DNA of 5,934 nt from Bacillota bacterium. Its GTDB lineage: Bacteria > Bacillota > Dethiobacteria > DTU022 > JAAZDR01. The stretch spans positions 1 through 5,934 of the forward strand of contig JAAZDR010000285.1 in NCBI GenBank assembly GCA_012512705.1, in the 5' to 3' direction. The notes beneath the pieces are model-generated. The model made no database searches and was not told the DNA's origin. It was given only the letters and a program-made list of their open reading frames with translations. The number at the start of each line of letters is the position of its first letter. Positions within the stretch are counted from its first letter, which is position 1. The position numbers and the translations under genes were made by a program. This document shows positions 5,879-5,934 of this stretch, piece after piece.

Positions 5879-5934
5879 AAAGATCGCCAACCGACAGCTT
5901 CTGTATATCGTGTTGATCATGCGCACTACAATTG
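5868..5934 (+). CDS. GerB-type spore germination permease (5' part, runs off window)
   Basis: A 22-codon start, cut by the window edge, follows the gerA remnant with an 11-base overlap. The residues MKIEKIANRQLLYIVLIM resemble the N-termini of GerAB/GerKB-type permeases (amino acid-polyamine transporter fold), which commonly open with a short charged stretch, a NRQL-like motif and the first membrane helix. In a germinant receptor the B subunit is the inner-membrane component that recognises the germinant. AGGGGG (5853-5858) lies 9 bases before the ATG, with GAGG closer at 5861-5864. The position straight after gerA is the standard operon order and is the main support; the fragment alone is too short to prove the family. 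Confidence 0.7.
   Translation, partial: MKIEKIANRQLLYIVLIMRTTI

Noticed and set aside
1..5934. CRISPR array, tRNA, rRNA, insertion sequence or phage genes
   Set aside because: No spaced repeats, tRNA-like cloverleaf, transposase or integrase sequence was found on either strand.

Overview
The window reads as chromosomal DNA from an endospore-forming Gram-positive bacterium (Firmicutes), most likely of the Clostridia type. CodY is confined to Firmicutes, and a GerA/GerB pair encodes a spore germinant receptor. Strong AAGGAGG-type ribosome binding sites and moderate base composition fit this. The lineage is an inference; no rRNA or other marker is present. An Lnt-type apolipoprotein N-acyltransferase is notable, because well-studied low-GC Firmicutes generally lack it.

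Layout, left to right. (1) 1-588, plus: the 3' part of codY; the frame is open to the window edge, so its true start lies outside. (2) 643-2442, minus: a complete adenine deaminase gene (ade), convergent with codY. (3) 2443-2607: a divergent intergenic region with an extended -10 promoter for ade and a probable one for the next gene. (4) 2608-4185, plus: a complete lnt with its catalytic residues visible. (5) 4186-4321: an intergenic region with weak promoter-like elements and a Shine-Dalgarno. (6) 4322-5878, plus: a gerA-family germinant receptor A-subunit gene broken by three lesions clustered within about 130 bases: two single-base losses and an internal deletion of roughly 36 codons. (7) 5868-5934, plus: the first 22 codons of a gerB-type permease overlapping the end of gerA and cut by the window edge.

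The genes are mostly unrelated neighbours: a global GTP/branched-chain amino acid sensor, a purine salvage enzyme, a lipoprotein maturation enzyme and the beginning of a germination operon. The only clear operon is gerA-gerB. I see no mobile element, CRISPR array, RNA gene or undescribed multi-gene system. The points most worth checking are the clustered breakage of gerA, a 17-base exact inverted repeat bracketing almost all of ade, the altered recognition helix of CodY, and the presence of lnt.
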